Positions 52,773 through 61,408 of a stretch of DNA of 64,000 bases are shown one piece after another (within the stretch, counting starts at the first letter, position 1; every line of letters begins with the position of its first letter). Made by a program: the position numbers and the translations under genes. The notes beneath the pieces are model-generated. The model was not told the DNA's origin, searched no databases, and worked only from the letters and a program-made list of their open reading frames with translations. The stretch covers positions 62,001-126,000 of the forward strand of contig JBDWMA010000060.1 in assembly GCA_039972875.1 (NCBI GenBank), given 5' to 3'. Origin of the DNA: Pseudoruegeria sp039972875. Lineage in GTDB: Bacteria; Pseudomonadota; Alphaproteobacteria; Rhodobacterales; Rhodobacteraceae.

Positions 52773-54074
52773 ATGCCGCGTTCAGGATTGATTGGGAACA
52801 GGATTCGCGAGCGACGCGCGTCGTTGGGGATAAAGCAGGCCGAATTGGCCCGCCGGGTCAGTGTTTCGCCTTCATATTTAAATTTGATCGAACACAACAA
52901 ACGTAGAATCGGGGGGAAACTGCTTGTTGATCTTGCACGTGAGTTAGAGGTTGAAACGTCCGCTTTGTCAGAAGGGGCTGCAGCGGGGTTGTTGGCTGCG
53001 ATGCGAGATGCCGCGTCAGGGCAGGGTGCGACCAAGCCAGAACTTGACAAGACAGAAGAGCTTGCCGGGAGATTTCCGGGCTGGGCTGCGCTTATTGATT
53101 GGCAACACCGCCACATATCTACTCTGGAGCGGACGGTAGAGACACTCACCGATCGGTTGACCCATGATCCATTTTTATCCGCCTCTCTGCACGAAGTTCT
53201 GTCCTCTGTGACATCTATTCGTTCAACAGCGACCATTCTAAACGAGACCAAGGATATTGAGCCTGAATGGCGCGAGCGGTTTCATCGCAATATCGCCGAT
53301 GATTCACTACGTCTTACGGAAAGTGCGCAATCGCTTGTCAGTTACCTAGATAAATCCGGCGATGCAGAAACTACGCTATCCTCACCAGAGGAAGAATTGG
53401 AAAGCTGGATGGAGGTACGTGGGTATCATGTACCCGAAATTGAATCCGAAGCGCTCGGGACAGAGGAATTGATCCGGGCCGCGCCTGAATTGACCTCTAG
53501 TCATTCCCGAACTGTGGCCAAGCAGTATCTCCAGCGGTATGCGCAGGATGCCGTGCGCATGCCTTTGGAGGAATTTGAACCTGTTGCGCGCAATATGTCT
53601 TACGATCCGGCGCGGTTAGCGATCGAATTTGGCGTGGATTTGTCTGCGGCCATGCGCCGGATATCGGTTCTACCAGATCGGGAAAACGAAGAACGGATGG
53701 GACTGGTGGTGTGTGACAGCTCTGGCACCTTAGTGTTTCGTAAGCCACCTGTTGGGTTTGCATTGCCACGGTTTGGCGCTGCATGCCCGCTTTGGCCACT
53801 GTATCAGGCGCTGACGCGTCCGATGGCCCCGATTCGAAAAATCATCAGGACGACAGGACGTAATCCGCGCAGTTATTTGGCCTATGCCATGTCTCAGCCC
53901 GCCTATCAGGCCGGGTTTGACCACCCCGAAGTGTTTGAGGCCACCATGCTGCTCGTACCTGATACACGGGTCAATTTACCAAAGCAGGATGTGTTAAATT
54001 TGGGGGCAAGCTGCCGAATCTGCGCAAAAATCAAATGCGCCGCCCGACGTGAACCTTCAATTCTTTCTGAATAA
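52773..54074 (+). CDS. Short-chain fatty acyl regulator (ScfR/RamB-like, XRE family)
   Basis: The 433-residue protein has an N-terminal XRE HTH (RRASLGIKQAELARRVSVSPSYLNLIEHNKR in part: QAELARRVSVSPSYLN near 25), a central domain with FEPVARNMSYDPARLAIEFGVDLSAAMRR (part) near 270, and a C-terminal cysteine cluster CRICAKIKCAARREP. This fits the RamB/PrpC-type short-chain fatty acyl regulator family, which controls acetate and propionate genes. GGAGG is five bases before ATG 52773. It is divergent from the acs-linked ABC operon. Confidence 0.85.
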   Translation: MPRSGLIGNRIRERRASLGIKQAELARRVSVSPSYLNLIEHNKRRIGGKLLVDLARELEVETSALSEGAAAGLLAAMRDAASGQGATKPELDKTEELAGRFPGWAALIDWQHRHISTLERTVETLTDRLTHDPFLSASLHEVLSSVTSIRSTATILNETKDIEPEWRERFHRNIADDSLRLTESAQSLVSYLDKSGDAETTLSSPEEELESWMEVRGYHVPEIESEALGTEELIRAAPELTSSHSRTVAKQYLQRYAQDAVRMPLEEFEPVARNMSYDPARLAIEFGVDLSAAMRRISVLPDRENEERMGLVVCDSSGTLVFRKPPVGFALPRFGAACPLWPLYQALTRPMAPIRKIIRTTGRNPRSYLAYAMSQPAYQAGFDHPEVFEATMLLVPDTRVNLPKQDVLNLGASCRICAKIKCAARREPSILSE

Positions 54075-54165
54075 ACAATGTATAGAAGGTTTTGACTTAG
54101 GCGCTGTGAACCGCAATAGTATCCGCTACGGCGATGGACGCCAGTTTGTCAGGGGGGGGTGACAG

Positions 54166-54534
54166 ATGGGTAAGCATATCCTTGTTATCGAAGACGAGCC
54201 TAACATTATTGAGGCCATTCGTTTTATTCTGAGTCGGGATGGTTGGAAAGTGGACGTCCATGCCAATGGAGAAGACGCGGTTGAAGTTGTTCAACGCGTT
54301 GCTCCTGATGTTGTGGTTCTGGACGTTATGTTGCCCAATAAATCAGGTTATGACATCCTGCAGGAATTGCGGGCCGCTGAGGAAACGTGTGACTTGCCAA
54401 TCTTGATGCTGACCGCGCGTGGCCAGACAAAAGACCGGGAAATGGCAGAACGCTATGGTGCCAGTCAATTTATGACCAAACCCTTTTCAAATGCCGAAGT
54501 TTTGGAATGTCTGCATAATTTGGTTCGCGCGTGA
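54166..54534 (+). CDS. Receiver-only response regulator
   Basis: The 122-residue protein is a single CheY-like receiver: acidic pocket IEDEPN (Asp10, Glu11 region), phosphorylation site Asp53 in VVLDVMLPN, TLTARG-like LMLTARGQ near 83 and MTKPFSN with the conserved lysine near 105. It has no output domain. It is linked to a membrane protein gene (GTG 54531, overlapping its stop) and to the symporter-kinase gene, so it is probably that kinase's partner. It could pass phosphate on or act by protein contacts. Confidence 0.92.
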   Translation: MGKHILVIEDEPNIIEAIRFILSRDGWKVDVHANGEDAVEVVQRVAPDVVVLDVMLPNKSGYDILQELRAAEETCDLPILMLTARGQTKDREMAERYGASQFMTKPFSNAEVLECLHNLVRA

Positions 54535-54803
54535 ACGATTCTCGTAAGAATGTTTTTCTGGCGCGTGAAACTTATCGCGAACGACGTACTATGGATGCCG
54601 CACGGTTATTGCCGCTATTTGGCATTTTGGCGTTATTTTTACCATTGTTTTGGTCCGCAACCGTAGCAGCCGAACAGGGCACGTCTCGGGGTGTGATTTA
54701 TTTATTCACCGTCTGGATGATCCTTATCTTTTTTGCGGGATTGTTCAGCCGGCGTTTGGGCCGGGCCTTACCTCAGGAAGCGCCGGATCAAGAAAAGGAC
54801 TAG
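54531..54803 (+). CDS. Small membrane protein linked to the symporter-kinase
   Basis: From GTG 54531 (overlapping the regulator stop) the 90-residue protein has two hydrophobic segments (LLPLFGILALFLPLFW and GVIYLFTVWMILIFFAGLF) and a charged tail. Its place right before the kinase gene (three bases) resembles the DUF485/DUF4212-type small partners that precede sodium/solute symporters, but I do not see a definite family motif. Confidence 0.7.
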   Translation: MNDSRKNVFLARETYRERRTMDAARLLPLFGILALFLPLFWSATVAAEQGTSRGVIYLFTVWMILIFFAGLFSRRLGRALPQEAPDQEKD

Positions 54804-54806
54804 CCG

Positions 54807-57485
54807 ATGTCGTTCAATCTGCTGGTGGCGGTGTGCCTTGGCTATGTTGCGTTTCTGTTTCTAATCGCATTTGTTGCAGAGCGCCGGGCACAGGCAGGGC
54901 ATATCGGGTGGCTACGATCGCCTTTGGTCTACACCTTGTCTTTGTCGATTTATTGTACAGCTTGGACGTTTTATGGTGCCGTTGGTTACGCGGCACGATC
55001 AGGGCTGGAATATCTGACCATTTATCTAGGTCCGACTTTGGTCATGGTGGGCTGGTGGTGGATCCTGCGAAAACTGGTGCGCATAGGGAAAACTCAAAGG
55101 ATTACGTCAATTGCAGATTTGATTTCCTCTCGGTATGGGAAATCCAACACTCTGGGTGTTTTGGTGACGCTTTTGGCGGTTCTGGCCAGTACACCCTATA
55201 TTGCGCTTCAATTACAGTCGGTGACCTTATCCTTTGCTGTTTTCGCCGGAGATGGGCAATCTTCGGGGTGGGAGGTCGCTGATCTGAACGCTGCGGCGCT
55301 TTGGATTGCGGTGGGTCTGGCATTGTTCACTGTGCTGTTTGGCACCCGAAATTTGGATGCGAATGAACGACATCACGGGGTTGTCTCTGCAATTGCCGTT
55401 GAGGCGATCGTAAAATTGCTTGCTCTGATCGCGGTTGGGGTATTTGTTGTGTGGGGTCTGGGGCAGGGACCGGCCGATATTCTGAACCGGATTGATAACT
55501 CTGCCATCGCGGGGTGGACGCCAAATGGTGGCCGCTGGGTTGGGATTACCTTTTTGTCGGCGGCGGCATTTTTGTGTCTGCCTAGGATGTTTCAAGTCTT
55601 GGTGGTGGAAAACGCCGATGAACGCCATGTGGCCACCGCCAGCTGGGCTTTTCCGCTTTATCTGTTTTTGATGTCCCTGTTTGTCGTGCCGATTGCCGTT
55701 GTTGGGTTGGATCTATTGCCCGTTGGATCGAACCCGGATCTTTTTGTTCTGACAATCCCATTAGCAACGGAACAGAACGGTCTGGCGATGCTATCCTTTT
55801 TGGGTGGGTTTTCCTCTGCAACCTCTATGGTGATTGTCGCGGCCATTGCGCTGTCTACGATGGTGTCCAACCATATTGTGATGCCCTTGTGGCTTTCGTT
55901 TTCCGGACAAGACGGTTTGGCTGTGTCGGGTGACGTGCGTCAAATCGTGCTGTTTTCCCGGCGAATTTCCATCGCTGGGGTTCTGGCTTTAGGCTATGCC
56001 TATTACCGGGTTTCTGGTGGCGGGGAGGCATTGGCCGCCATCGGTCTGATTTCCTTTGCCGGGGTGGCGCAGGTTCTGCCAGCTTTGTTGGGGGGGATTT
56101 TCTGGCGCGGCGCAACCAAAATGGGTGCTGCGGCCGGTGTTTTGACGGGGTTCTTTGTCTGGGGCTATTGCTTGTTTCTTCCGTCATTTGAGGGGAGTTT
56201 TCTCCTTTCGGAAAATGTTCTGCACATTGGACCATGGGGCATCAGTTGGTTGCGGCCCGAGGCTTTGTTTGGAATTGAGGGTATTGATCCATTGGTCCAT
56301 GCGGTCATGTGGAGTATGGCACTGAACACAATTGTGTTTTGCCTTGGTTCCTTGTTGAGCTTTCCAGCCCCGCTAGAACGGTTGCAGGGGGCCCAATTTG
56401 TCCATGTCTACGAATATTCAAGTGGTGCGAAGGGCTGGCGTGGGGGCCTGGCTGAATCCGAGGATTTGCTGGTGATGGCACAACGAATTCTTGGTGGAGA
56501 TCAAGCGCAAGGGCTGTTTCAGCGGGCTGCAAAACGACAAGGAAAGCCTGGGTATTTGCCGGATCCGTCTCCTGATTTTTTGGTGCGGTTGGAGCGGGAG
56601 CTTTCTGGATCGGTTGGGGCAGCCACGGCCCATGCGATGATTGCCCAGATCGTTGGTGGGGCCTCTGTTTCGGTTGAGGATTTGATGGCGGTTGCCGATG
56701 AAACTGCGCAGATTATGGAGTACTCGAGCCAGTTAGAAGCAAAAACCGATGAGCTGGGCGTTACGGCGCGGCAATTGCGTGTGGCCAATGAAAAGTTGAC
56801 AGAATTGTCGATCCAGAAAGATGCATTTCTTAGCCAAATCAGTCATGAATTGCGTACGCCTATGACATCCATCCGGGCGTTTTCTGAAATTTTACGGGAT
56901 GGCGGTGGTCTTGGGGCCGAAGATCAGAGCAAGTATTCAGGCATCATCCATGATGAGACCATGCGACTGACGCGTTTGCTAGATGATCTTTTAGATTTAA
57001 GCGTTCTGGAGGCGGGTCGGGTTGCATTGACAAAAACGACAGCCAATTTGCATGGGATAATTGATCACGCGTTGATGGCCACAAATACAAGCGGTGACAA
57101 CAAGGGGTTGAGGATTTCACGGGATGTTATCCGAGAAAATATTGAGATCCAAACTGACACGGATCGGCTCAGTCAGGTCTTTATCAATCTGATCAGTAAT
57201 GTTCAAAAATATTGTGATGCAGAGACACCAAGGCTGCGTATCGACGTAAAAATCAACCCGGATACAGTCGATGTAAATTTTGTGGATAATGGTACGGGCA
57301 TCCCTGAAAAGAGCCGGTCTCTGATCTTTGAGAAATTCTCACGATTGTCTGATCAGACGGCAGCAGGTGGTGCAGGTTTGGGATTGGCAATCTGCCGAGA
57401 GATCATGGTCAATCTGGGGGGGGAGATCGTGTATTTGCCAGGGCAGGGCGGCGCAGCATTTCGTGTGCGCCTCCCGTATCCGTAG
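54807..57485 (+). CDS. Sodium/solute symporter-histidine kinase fusion (CrbS/CbrA-like)
   Basis: The 892-residue protein begins with an SSSF-type transporter domain of about 12-13 helices (to about 500; SLSIYCTAWTFYGAVGYAARSG, GGFSSATSMVIVAAIALSTM in part), then a linker with a probable coiled coil (ETAQIMEYSSQLEAKTDEL), HisKA with His680 in SQISHELRTPMTSI, and an HATPase with FINLISNVQKY, DNGTGIPEKS and GAGLGLAICRE. Known relatives: CrbS controls acs in Vibrio and Pseudomonas; CbrA controls carbon/nitrogen balance. Whether this one transports is open. It has no attached receiver; the separate one is at 54166. Confidence 0.92.
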   Translation: MSFNLLVAVCLGYVAFLFLIAFVAERRAQAGHIGWLRSPLVYTLSLSIYCTAWTFYGAVGYAARSGLEYLTIYLGPTLVMVGWWWILRKLVRIGKTQRITSIADLISSRYGKSNTLGVLVTLLAVLASTPYIALQLQSVTLSFAVFAGDGQSSGWEVADLNAAALWIAVGLALFTVLFGTRNLDANERHHGVVSAIAVEAIVKLLALIAVGVFVVWGLGQGPADILNRIDNSAIAGWTPNGGRWVGITFLSAAAFLCLPRMFQVLVVENADERHVATASWAFPLYLFLMSLFVVPIAVVGLDLLPVGSNPDLFVLTIPLATEQNGLAMLSFLGGFSSATSMVIVAAIALSTMVSNHIVMPLWLSFSGQDGLAVSGDVRQIVLFSRRISIAGVLALGYAYYRVSGGGEALAAIGLISFAGVAQVLPALLGGIFWRGATKMGAAAGVLTGFFVWGYCLFLPSFEGSFLLSENVLHIGPWGISWLRPEALFGIEGIDPLVHAVMWSMALNTIVFCLGSLLSFPAPLERLQGAQFVHVYEYSSGAKGWRGGLAESEDLLVMAQRILGGDQAQGLFQRAAKRQGKPGYLPDPSPDFLVRLERELSGSVGAATAHAMIAQIVGGASVSVEDLMAVADETAQIMEYSSQLEAKTDELGVTARQLRVANEKLTELSIQKDAFLSQISHELRTPMTSIRAFSEILRDGGGLGAEDQSKYSGIIHDETMRLTRLLDDLLDLSVLEAGRVALTKTTANLHGIIDHALMATNTSGDNKGLRISRDVIRENIEIQTDTDRLSQVFINLISNVQKYCDAETPRLRIDVKINPDTVDVNFVDNGTGIPEKSRSLIFEKFSRLSDQTAAGGAGLGLAICREIMVNLGGEIVYLPGQGGAAFRVRLPYP

Positions 57486-57488
57486 GTT

Positions 57489-57926
57489 TTATTGTGCGTC
57501 GCGCATCTGGGCGATTTGATCGATTTGCGGACGCAGGCCTGCTGTTTGATATCCAGCGGATTCCCCGGCAGCAATGATGTCATCACACGGCAACTCGCCC
57601 GCCTTTGCAAAAGACCAAAGCACGGTGCACCGGTTGCCCGATGCACAATATCCTAAAACCCGGCCATCGGATTCGTTTAACGTTTTGGCCTGCAATTCAA
57701 TGATGTCCATTGTCAGGTTGCCATGGGTCAACGGGTTGAGCACAAATTTCAATCCGGCCGCTTCGGTCGCGATCCGGATGTATTCTGCGTGCAATTCAAC
57801 CGGATTCTCATCGTCCGGGCGGTTGCAGATGACGGTGGTGAAACCAGCCGCAGCAATCTCGGGGAGATCCGCCGGTTCGATTTGCGGGGTCACAGAGTAG
57901 GTCGGGGTAATGTCACGAATATCCAT
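57489..57926 (-). CDS. TIGR01244/DUF442 sulfur transferase-phosphatase (Blh-like)
   Basis: The 145-residue protein has the tyrosine-phosphatase-like P-loop CASGNRC near 94, with IEPADLPEIAAAGFTTVICNRPDDE near 17-40 typical of the DUF442 family. In alphaproteobacteria this domain is found alone or in Blh, a persulfide dioxygenase fusion encoded with BigR/SqrR and YeeE-type transporters. It is the last gene of a three-gene minus unit. It is convergent with the symporter-kinase gene, three bases apart. Confidence 0.85.
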   Translation of the reverse strand: MDIRDITPTYSVTPQIEPADLPEIAAAGFTTVICNRPDDENPVELHAEYIRIATEAAGLKFVLNPLTHGNLTMDIIELQAKTLNESDGRVLGYCASGNRCTVLWSFAKAGELPCDDIIAAGESAGYQTAGLRPQIDQIAQMRDAQ

Positions 57927-57938
57927 GCGGATTCTCTA

Positions 57939-58367
57939 TCATGCTGCGTCGGTTGCATCTAGTCTGGATTTAAGGGTCGGTGTTATCCACATCCCCAAGA
58001 CCATAGCGGCAAAAAAGGTCAGACCCGACAACCCGTTAAAGCTGAGTGATGCCATCGCCGGACCTGGGCAAAGACCAGAAAGCCCCCAACCCATCCCAAA
58101 CAACACAGACCCAATCACGATATTACGCCCAAGACGTGGGTCGGGTTTTTCGGGGAACGCGGTTCCAAACCGAGGATTGCGCCCTTCGGTCATTCGCCAC
58201 GCAATGGCCATTGGAAGGATTGCCCCCCCCATAACAAACGCCAGTGTCGGGTCCCAGTCCCCGAATAAATCCAGCCAGCCTTGCACCTTGGCCGTATCGA
58301 CCATTCCAGAGATCAAGAGACCGATACCGAAAATTGACCCGGCCAATAAAGATACAAGTTTACGCAT
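57939..58367 (-). CDS. YeeE/YedE half-transporter, second (DUF6691 type)
   Basis: The 142-residue protein has four hydrophobic segments and the conserved LISGMVDTAKVQGWLDLFGDWDP and GLSGLCPGPAMASL, the second half-site with the essential cysteine. With its neighbour it forms a two-part version of the thiosulfate transporter YeeE (TsuA) or PmpAB. ATG 58367 shares one base with the upstream stop. A longer start at 58496 would overlap the neighbour and lacks conserved sequence. Confidence 0.88.
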   Translation of the reverse strand: MRKLVSLLAGSIFGIGLLISGMVDTAKVQGWLDLFGDWDPTLAFVMGGAILPMAIAWRMTEGRNPRFGTAFPEKPDPRLGRNIVIGSVLFGMGWGLSGLCPGPAMASLSFNGLSGLTFFAAMVLGMWITPTLKSRLDATDAA

Positions 58368-58792
58368 CAGATCACTCCCCAAACATGTTTGAATAGAACG
58401 ACGGTTAAACCGCCAGCGCCAATGTAAAACACAGTTGCCACAATTCCGCGCAGCGACATTCTGGAAATGCCACAAACCCCGTGGCCCGATGTGCATCCGT
58501 TGGCCAGCCGGGTGCCAATGCCCACCAATAGACCGGCCCCAACAAGCACAATAAGATTTGATGTAATATGCGTTTCTATTGGGCCAAAGAACAGGGCGAG
58601 TAGTGCCGGAATTAGGATGAGACCAGCTAAAAAGTAAATATTTTCAGCGGCTTGCCCTTTTGAGCTGCCGTCGGCTAGACTGCCCAGAATACCACTGGCA
58701 CCCATTATGCGACCATTAAGCAATAAAAACACTGCTGCCCCAGTTCCGATTAACCCACCACCGATCAGGCCGTATATCCAATCAATTTGCAT
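58367..58792 (-). CDS. YeeE/YedE half-transporter, first
   Basis: The 141-residue protein has four hydrophobic segments and the conserved NGCTSGHGVCGISRMSLRG with the cysteine of YeeE/TsuA-type transporters. It probably moves thiosulfate or another reduced sulfur compound inward together with the next protein. ATG 58792 has GAGG six bases upstream; ATG 58798 would add MS but lies too near that site. A palindrome at 58816-58832 precedes it. Confidence 0.88.
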   Translation of the reverse strand: MQIDWIYGLIGGGLIGTGAAVFLLLNGRIMGASGILGSLADGSSKGQAAENIYFLAGLILIPALLALFFGPIETHITSNLIVLVGAGLLVGIGTRLANGCTSGHGVCGISRMSLRGIVATVFYIGAGGLTVVLFKHVWGVI

Positions 58793-58815
58793 GCTCATCC
58801 TCGAATCATTTTATT

Positions 58816-58832
58816 TGAAATAATATATTTCA
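58816..58832. promoter_or_regulatory. Palindromic operator upstream of the YeeE/Blh-type operon
   Basis: TGAAATA-ATA-TATTTCA is a perfect seven-base inverted repeat with a three-base spacer, 18 bases or more before the first YeeE-type gene. AT-rich palindromes like this suit ArsR-type sulfide sensors such as BigR/SqrR, which control such operons, but no such regulator is encoded in the window. Confidence 0.5.
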
Positions 58833-58935
58833 TTTTTGGAATGTGAATGCAATCTGCTATAGTGTTGACCTGTATCAAGGTGAGGAAGCTGGGGCTGTCT
58901 CATGCTCATATTTGAATAAGATAGTGAGGAATATC

Positions 58936-59163
58936 ATGGCATTCGAAAACTTAAAAACGGCACTTCTGATGTTGCTGGATGAAATCGAAAAAGCGCCGGA
59001 TGATGCGCATATTCTACAAGAGGAGTTGCGGGAGAAATTATCTGAAATGGCGACGCTTGGGATGCCATTGCCGTCTGATTTGCAAGAGCTACAAGCGGCC
59101 CTGACCAAGGATATGAGCGTTGAGTCCTCTGAGGATGACCCGTTCGATAATCTTCCCGTATGA
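58936..59163 (+). CDS. Small acidic helical protein, unknown
   Basis: The 75-residue protein from ATG 58936 (GTGAGGA six bases before) is charged and helical: FENLKTALLMLLDEIEKAPDDAH, LREKLSEMATLGMPLPSDLQELQAAL and an acidic tail SSEDDPFDNLPV (shown in parts). It has no signal or membrane segment. I know no function. It is divergent from the YeeE-type genes and lies 192 bases before the FadJ-like gene, a gap in which I see no gene. Confidence 0.6.
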   Translation: MAFENLKTALLMLLDEIEKAPDDAHILQEELREKLSEMATLGMPLPSDLQELQAALTKDMSVESSEDDPFDNLPV

Positions 59164-59355
59164 TGAAAAGCGCTCAAAATTTGCAGGTAGGTTGCTTTGT
59201 TGCAACGCGCGTTTCATACTTTGCCAAATAAGAACCCCTAAAAGGGTCTTTTGAGAGCAGTCGCAGCCTATATTTGATCCGGGCAGCGAGACGGCGGAGT
59301 TCAGGCCTAGACAGACTAGGTGATGGTGGTCTCTGTCATGAACAGGAGGGCCGCT

Positions 59356-61377
59356 ATGTCCAAAGTGACAACGTTAACGCAGTTAGAAAATGCCGGGATC
59401 ATTGGTCCGGCTGTTCGTCTGCAAAGTCGATACAGTTTACCGGCAATCGAGGATGTTTCTACAGCCTTTGCACAAGCGCTCAATATGCCTGAAATCTCGT
59501 TTATTGTTCTGGAGCTTGGGCTGGGCGGCGCTGGAAATCTGTCGGATGCAATTGAAACCGACCCCGGTGTTGTGGCCCGTGTGACAGAATTGTGCGGCCA
59601 TCTGGAAAACAGCCCAAAGCCCGTCATTGCGACATTGGCTGGCCATGTACGAGGTGGGGCAGCAGCTCTGGCGTTGGCGTCTCATTACCGAATTGCATCA
59701 CCTGATGCTGTTATGGATTTTCCGGCCGTGCGCATTGGGCTGGTACCAGGAATGGGTGTGACACAACGGCTACCTAGGCTGTGTGGAGCCGCTGAGTCGG
59801 CCAATATGTTGATCACGGGACTGTCGCGCGATGCAGCTGCGTTAGCCAATCTTGGGATTGTGGATCTTGTTGTGGATGTTGATTTACAATCGGCGGCACA
59901 GAATTTTATCACAACGGATCCTGTATCACAGCCACGACCGACGGCCCTGTGCAGGGAAGGACTGTCAGATGGTGTCAGCTTTCATAAAGAAATTTCAACA
60001 CTCAGGGCAAAGGCCGTCGCACAATTAGGTCAGCCGGTTCTGAGTTCGATTGTGGATTGTATAGAAGCTGCAGCACTTTTGCCTTTTGCGTCGGGTGTAT
60101 TGTTTGAACAAACCGCCCTAGAAGACGCTACAAGGTCGCCGGTTGCGCGGGCGTTGCGCCATGTTTTGAAATCAGAACACCAGGCTGTTGAACACATACA
60201 ATCCCAAATGGCCGACAGCTTTAACGGTGTTAAACGGGTCGCATTGTATCGATTAGGGGCTGAAACAGCCGAGATCGCCTCCATGTTGCTGATGGCAGGC
60301 ATTGGGGTGACTTTGTGGGATCAGAACGCCACCGTTTTGGAGAAGGTGTTAAGTCATACGGGGGATTTACTTGAGGGCCTACACACCCGTGGCGCGATGG
60401 ACGCTGATACGTATTCCGCTTGTGTTCAGGCGCTCGAAGTCTCTCTTGAGGATAAAGAGCCCGCTGATACTCAGGTGGTATTATTGGGAAGAACAACAGA
60501 CATTCCTGCAACCGTTCGTAAGTCTGACACTTTGGTTGCGGTCAGGCTTAACCACGTGGAGGGCGAAAGCGGCCTAATGCTTGGTGCTCCATTTTCAAAT
60601 GGATCCATTGCAGAGATCATCGCACCAAAAGATTTTTCGCCAGACCATCTGGCGGTGCTCTTTGCTCTTAGCGCTAGGATGACGCGTTTACCCATTTGGA
60701 CTCAAGGGCAGGGGACGGGTGTTCTGGGCTATATGACCGATGCCACTTTGACCATTGCCGAAGGGCTTTTTGCGATGGGAGTGACACCCTATGCTATTGA
60801 TGCCGCCCTTAAGGAAGGTGGGTTTAAACGGGGGCTTTTGGAAACATTGGATGATCAGGGGATTTCGATTCACAAAGCCCGCCGGCAGGGTTTTTGTAAA
60901 CCCGGAAGTATTGAATTGTTGTGTGCCGCTGATCGATTTGGAAAACCCCATGGCGCAGGGTTTTACCGCTATGAAGGAGAGGGGAAAACACCATCCGAAG
61001 ATCCTGAGGTGATTGGCTTACTGGCTCAAATGATTCCAGAGATTACAGCCGACAATCCCGGTGGGTTAACCCCAAAAGATATTCAAGAAATTTTTCTGGC
61101 CGGACTTGTGAATATTGGGTGCCACCTGATCCGAACCGGACAAGTGTCAAGTGCGTTAGATCTAGACGCGCTGATGGTCCATGGATTGGACTATCCTCGC
61201 ATAAACGGTGGCCCGATGTTTGCAGCGCAAGAGATGGGTCATCTCGTGGTCCGGCGCATATTATTGTCCATGACAGAGGCAACGGGTAATCTCTTTTGGG
61301 AGATCGATCCGCTCTTGGATTCACTGATCAAGAACGGAGAAAACTTTGCCGACTACCGGGCGGAAGAAACGGCGTAG
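59356..61377 (+). CDS. Degenerate FadB/FadJ-like multifunctional protein, probable pseudoenzyme
   Basis: The 673-residue protein has the layout of the fatty-oxidation alpha subunit: enoyl-CoA hydratase-like domain (1-180), NAD-binding domain (about 285-440) and two C-terminal HAD domains. The catalytic glutamates of the hydratase are replaced: RGGAAALALASHYR has Ala104 for FadB Glu119 and DFPAVRIGLVPG has Ala124 for Glu139, with the right 20-residue spacing. The NAD motif GxGxxG is gone (VALYRLGAETAEIAS), and the segment that normally holds the catalytic histidine reads LMLGAPFSNGSIAEII with no histidine. ATG 59356 has AGGAGGG five bases upstream, and the frame is intact. It is probably a binding or structural paralogue. 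Confidence 0.82.
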   Translation: MSKVTTLTQLENAGIIGPAVRLQSRYSLPAIEDVSTAFAQALNMPEISFIVLELGLGGAGNLSDAIETDPGVVARVTELCGHLENSPKPVIATLAGHVRGGAAALALASHYRIASPDAVMDFPAVRIGLVPGMGVTQRLPRLCGAAESANMLITGLSRDAAALANLGIVDLVVDVDLQSAAQNFITTDPVSQPRPTALCREGLSDGVSFHKEISTLRAKAVAQLGQPVLSSIVDCIEAAALLPFASGVLFEQTALEDATRSPVARALRHVLKSEHQAVEHIQSQMADSFNGVKRVALYRLGAETAEIASMLLMAGIGVTLWDQNATVLEKVLSHTGDLLEGLHTRGAMDADTYSACVQALEVSLEDKEPADTQVVLLGRTTDIPATVRKSDTLVAVRLNHVEGESGLMLGAPFSNGSIAEIIAPKDFSPDHLAVLFALSARMTRLPIWTQGQGTGVLGYMTDATLTIAEGLFAMGVTPYAIDAALKEGGFKRGLLETLDDQGISIHKARRQGFCKPGSIELLCAADRFGKPHGAGFYRYEGEGKTPSEDPEVIGLLAQMIPEITADNPGGLTPKDIQEIFLAGLVNIGCHLIRTGQVSSALDLDALMVHGLDYPRINGGPMFAAQEMGHLVVRRILLSMTEATGNLFWEIDPLLDSLIKNGENFADYRAEETA

Positions 61378-61385
61378 TTCGTTTC

Positions 61386-61408
61386 AAAACCACGCCGTCG
61401 GTTTTTTA
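61386..61408. terminator. Short terminator between FadJ-like gene and gnd
   Basis: AAAACC pairs with GGTTTT around an 8-nt loop, followed by two further T. It is weak but well placed between two convergent stops. Confidence 0.5.
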
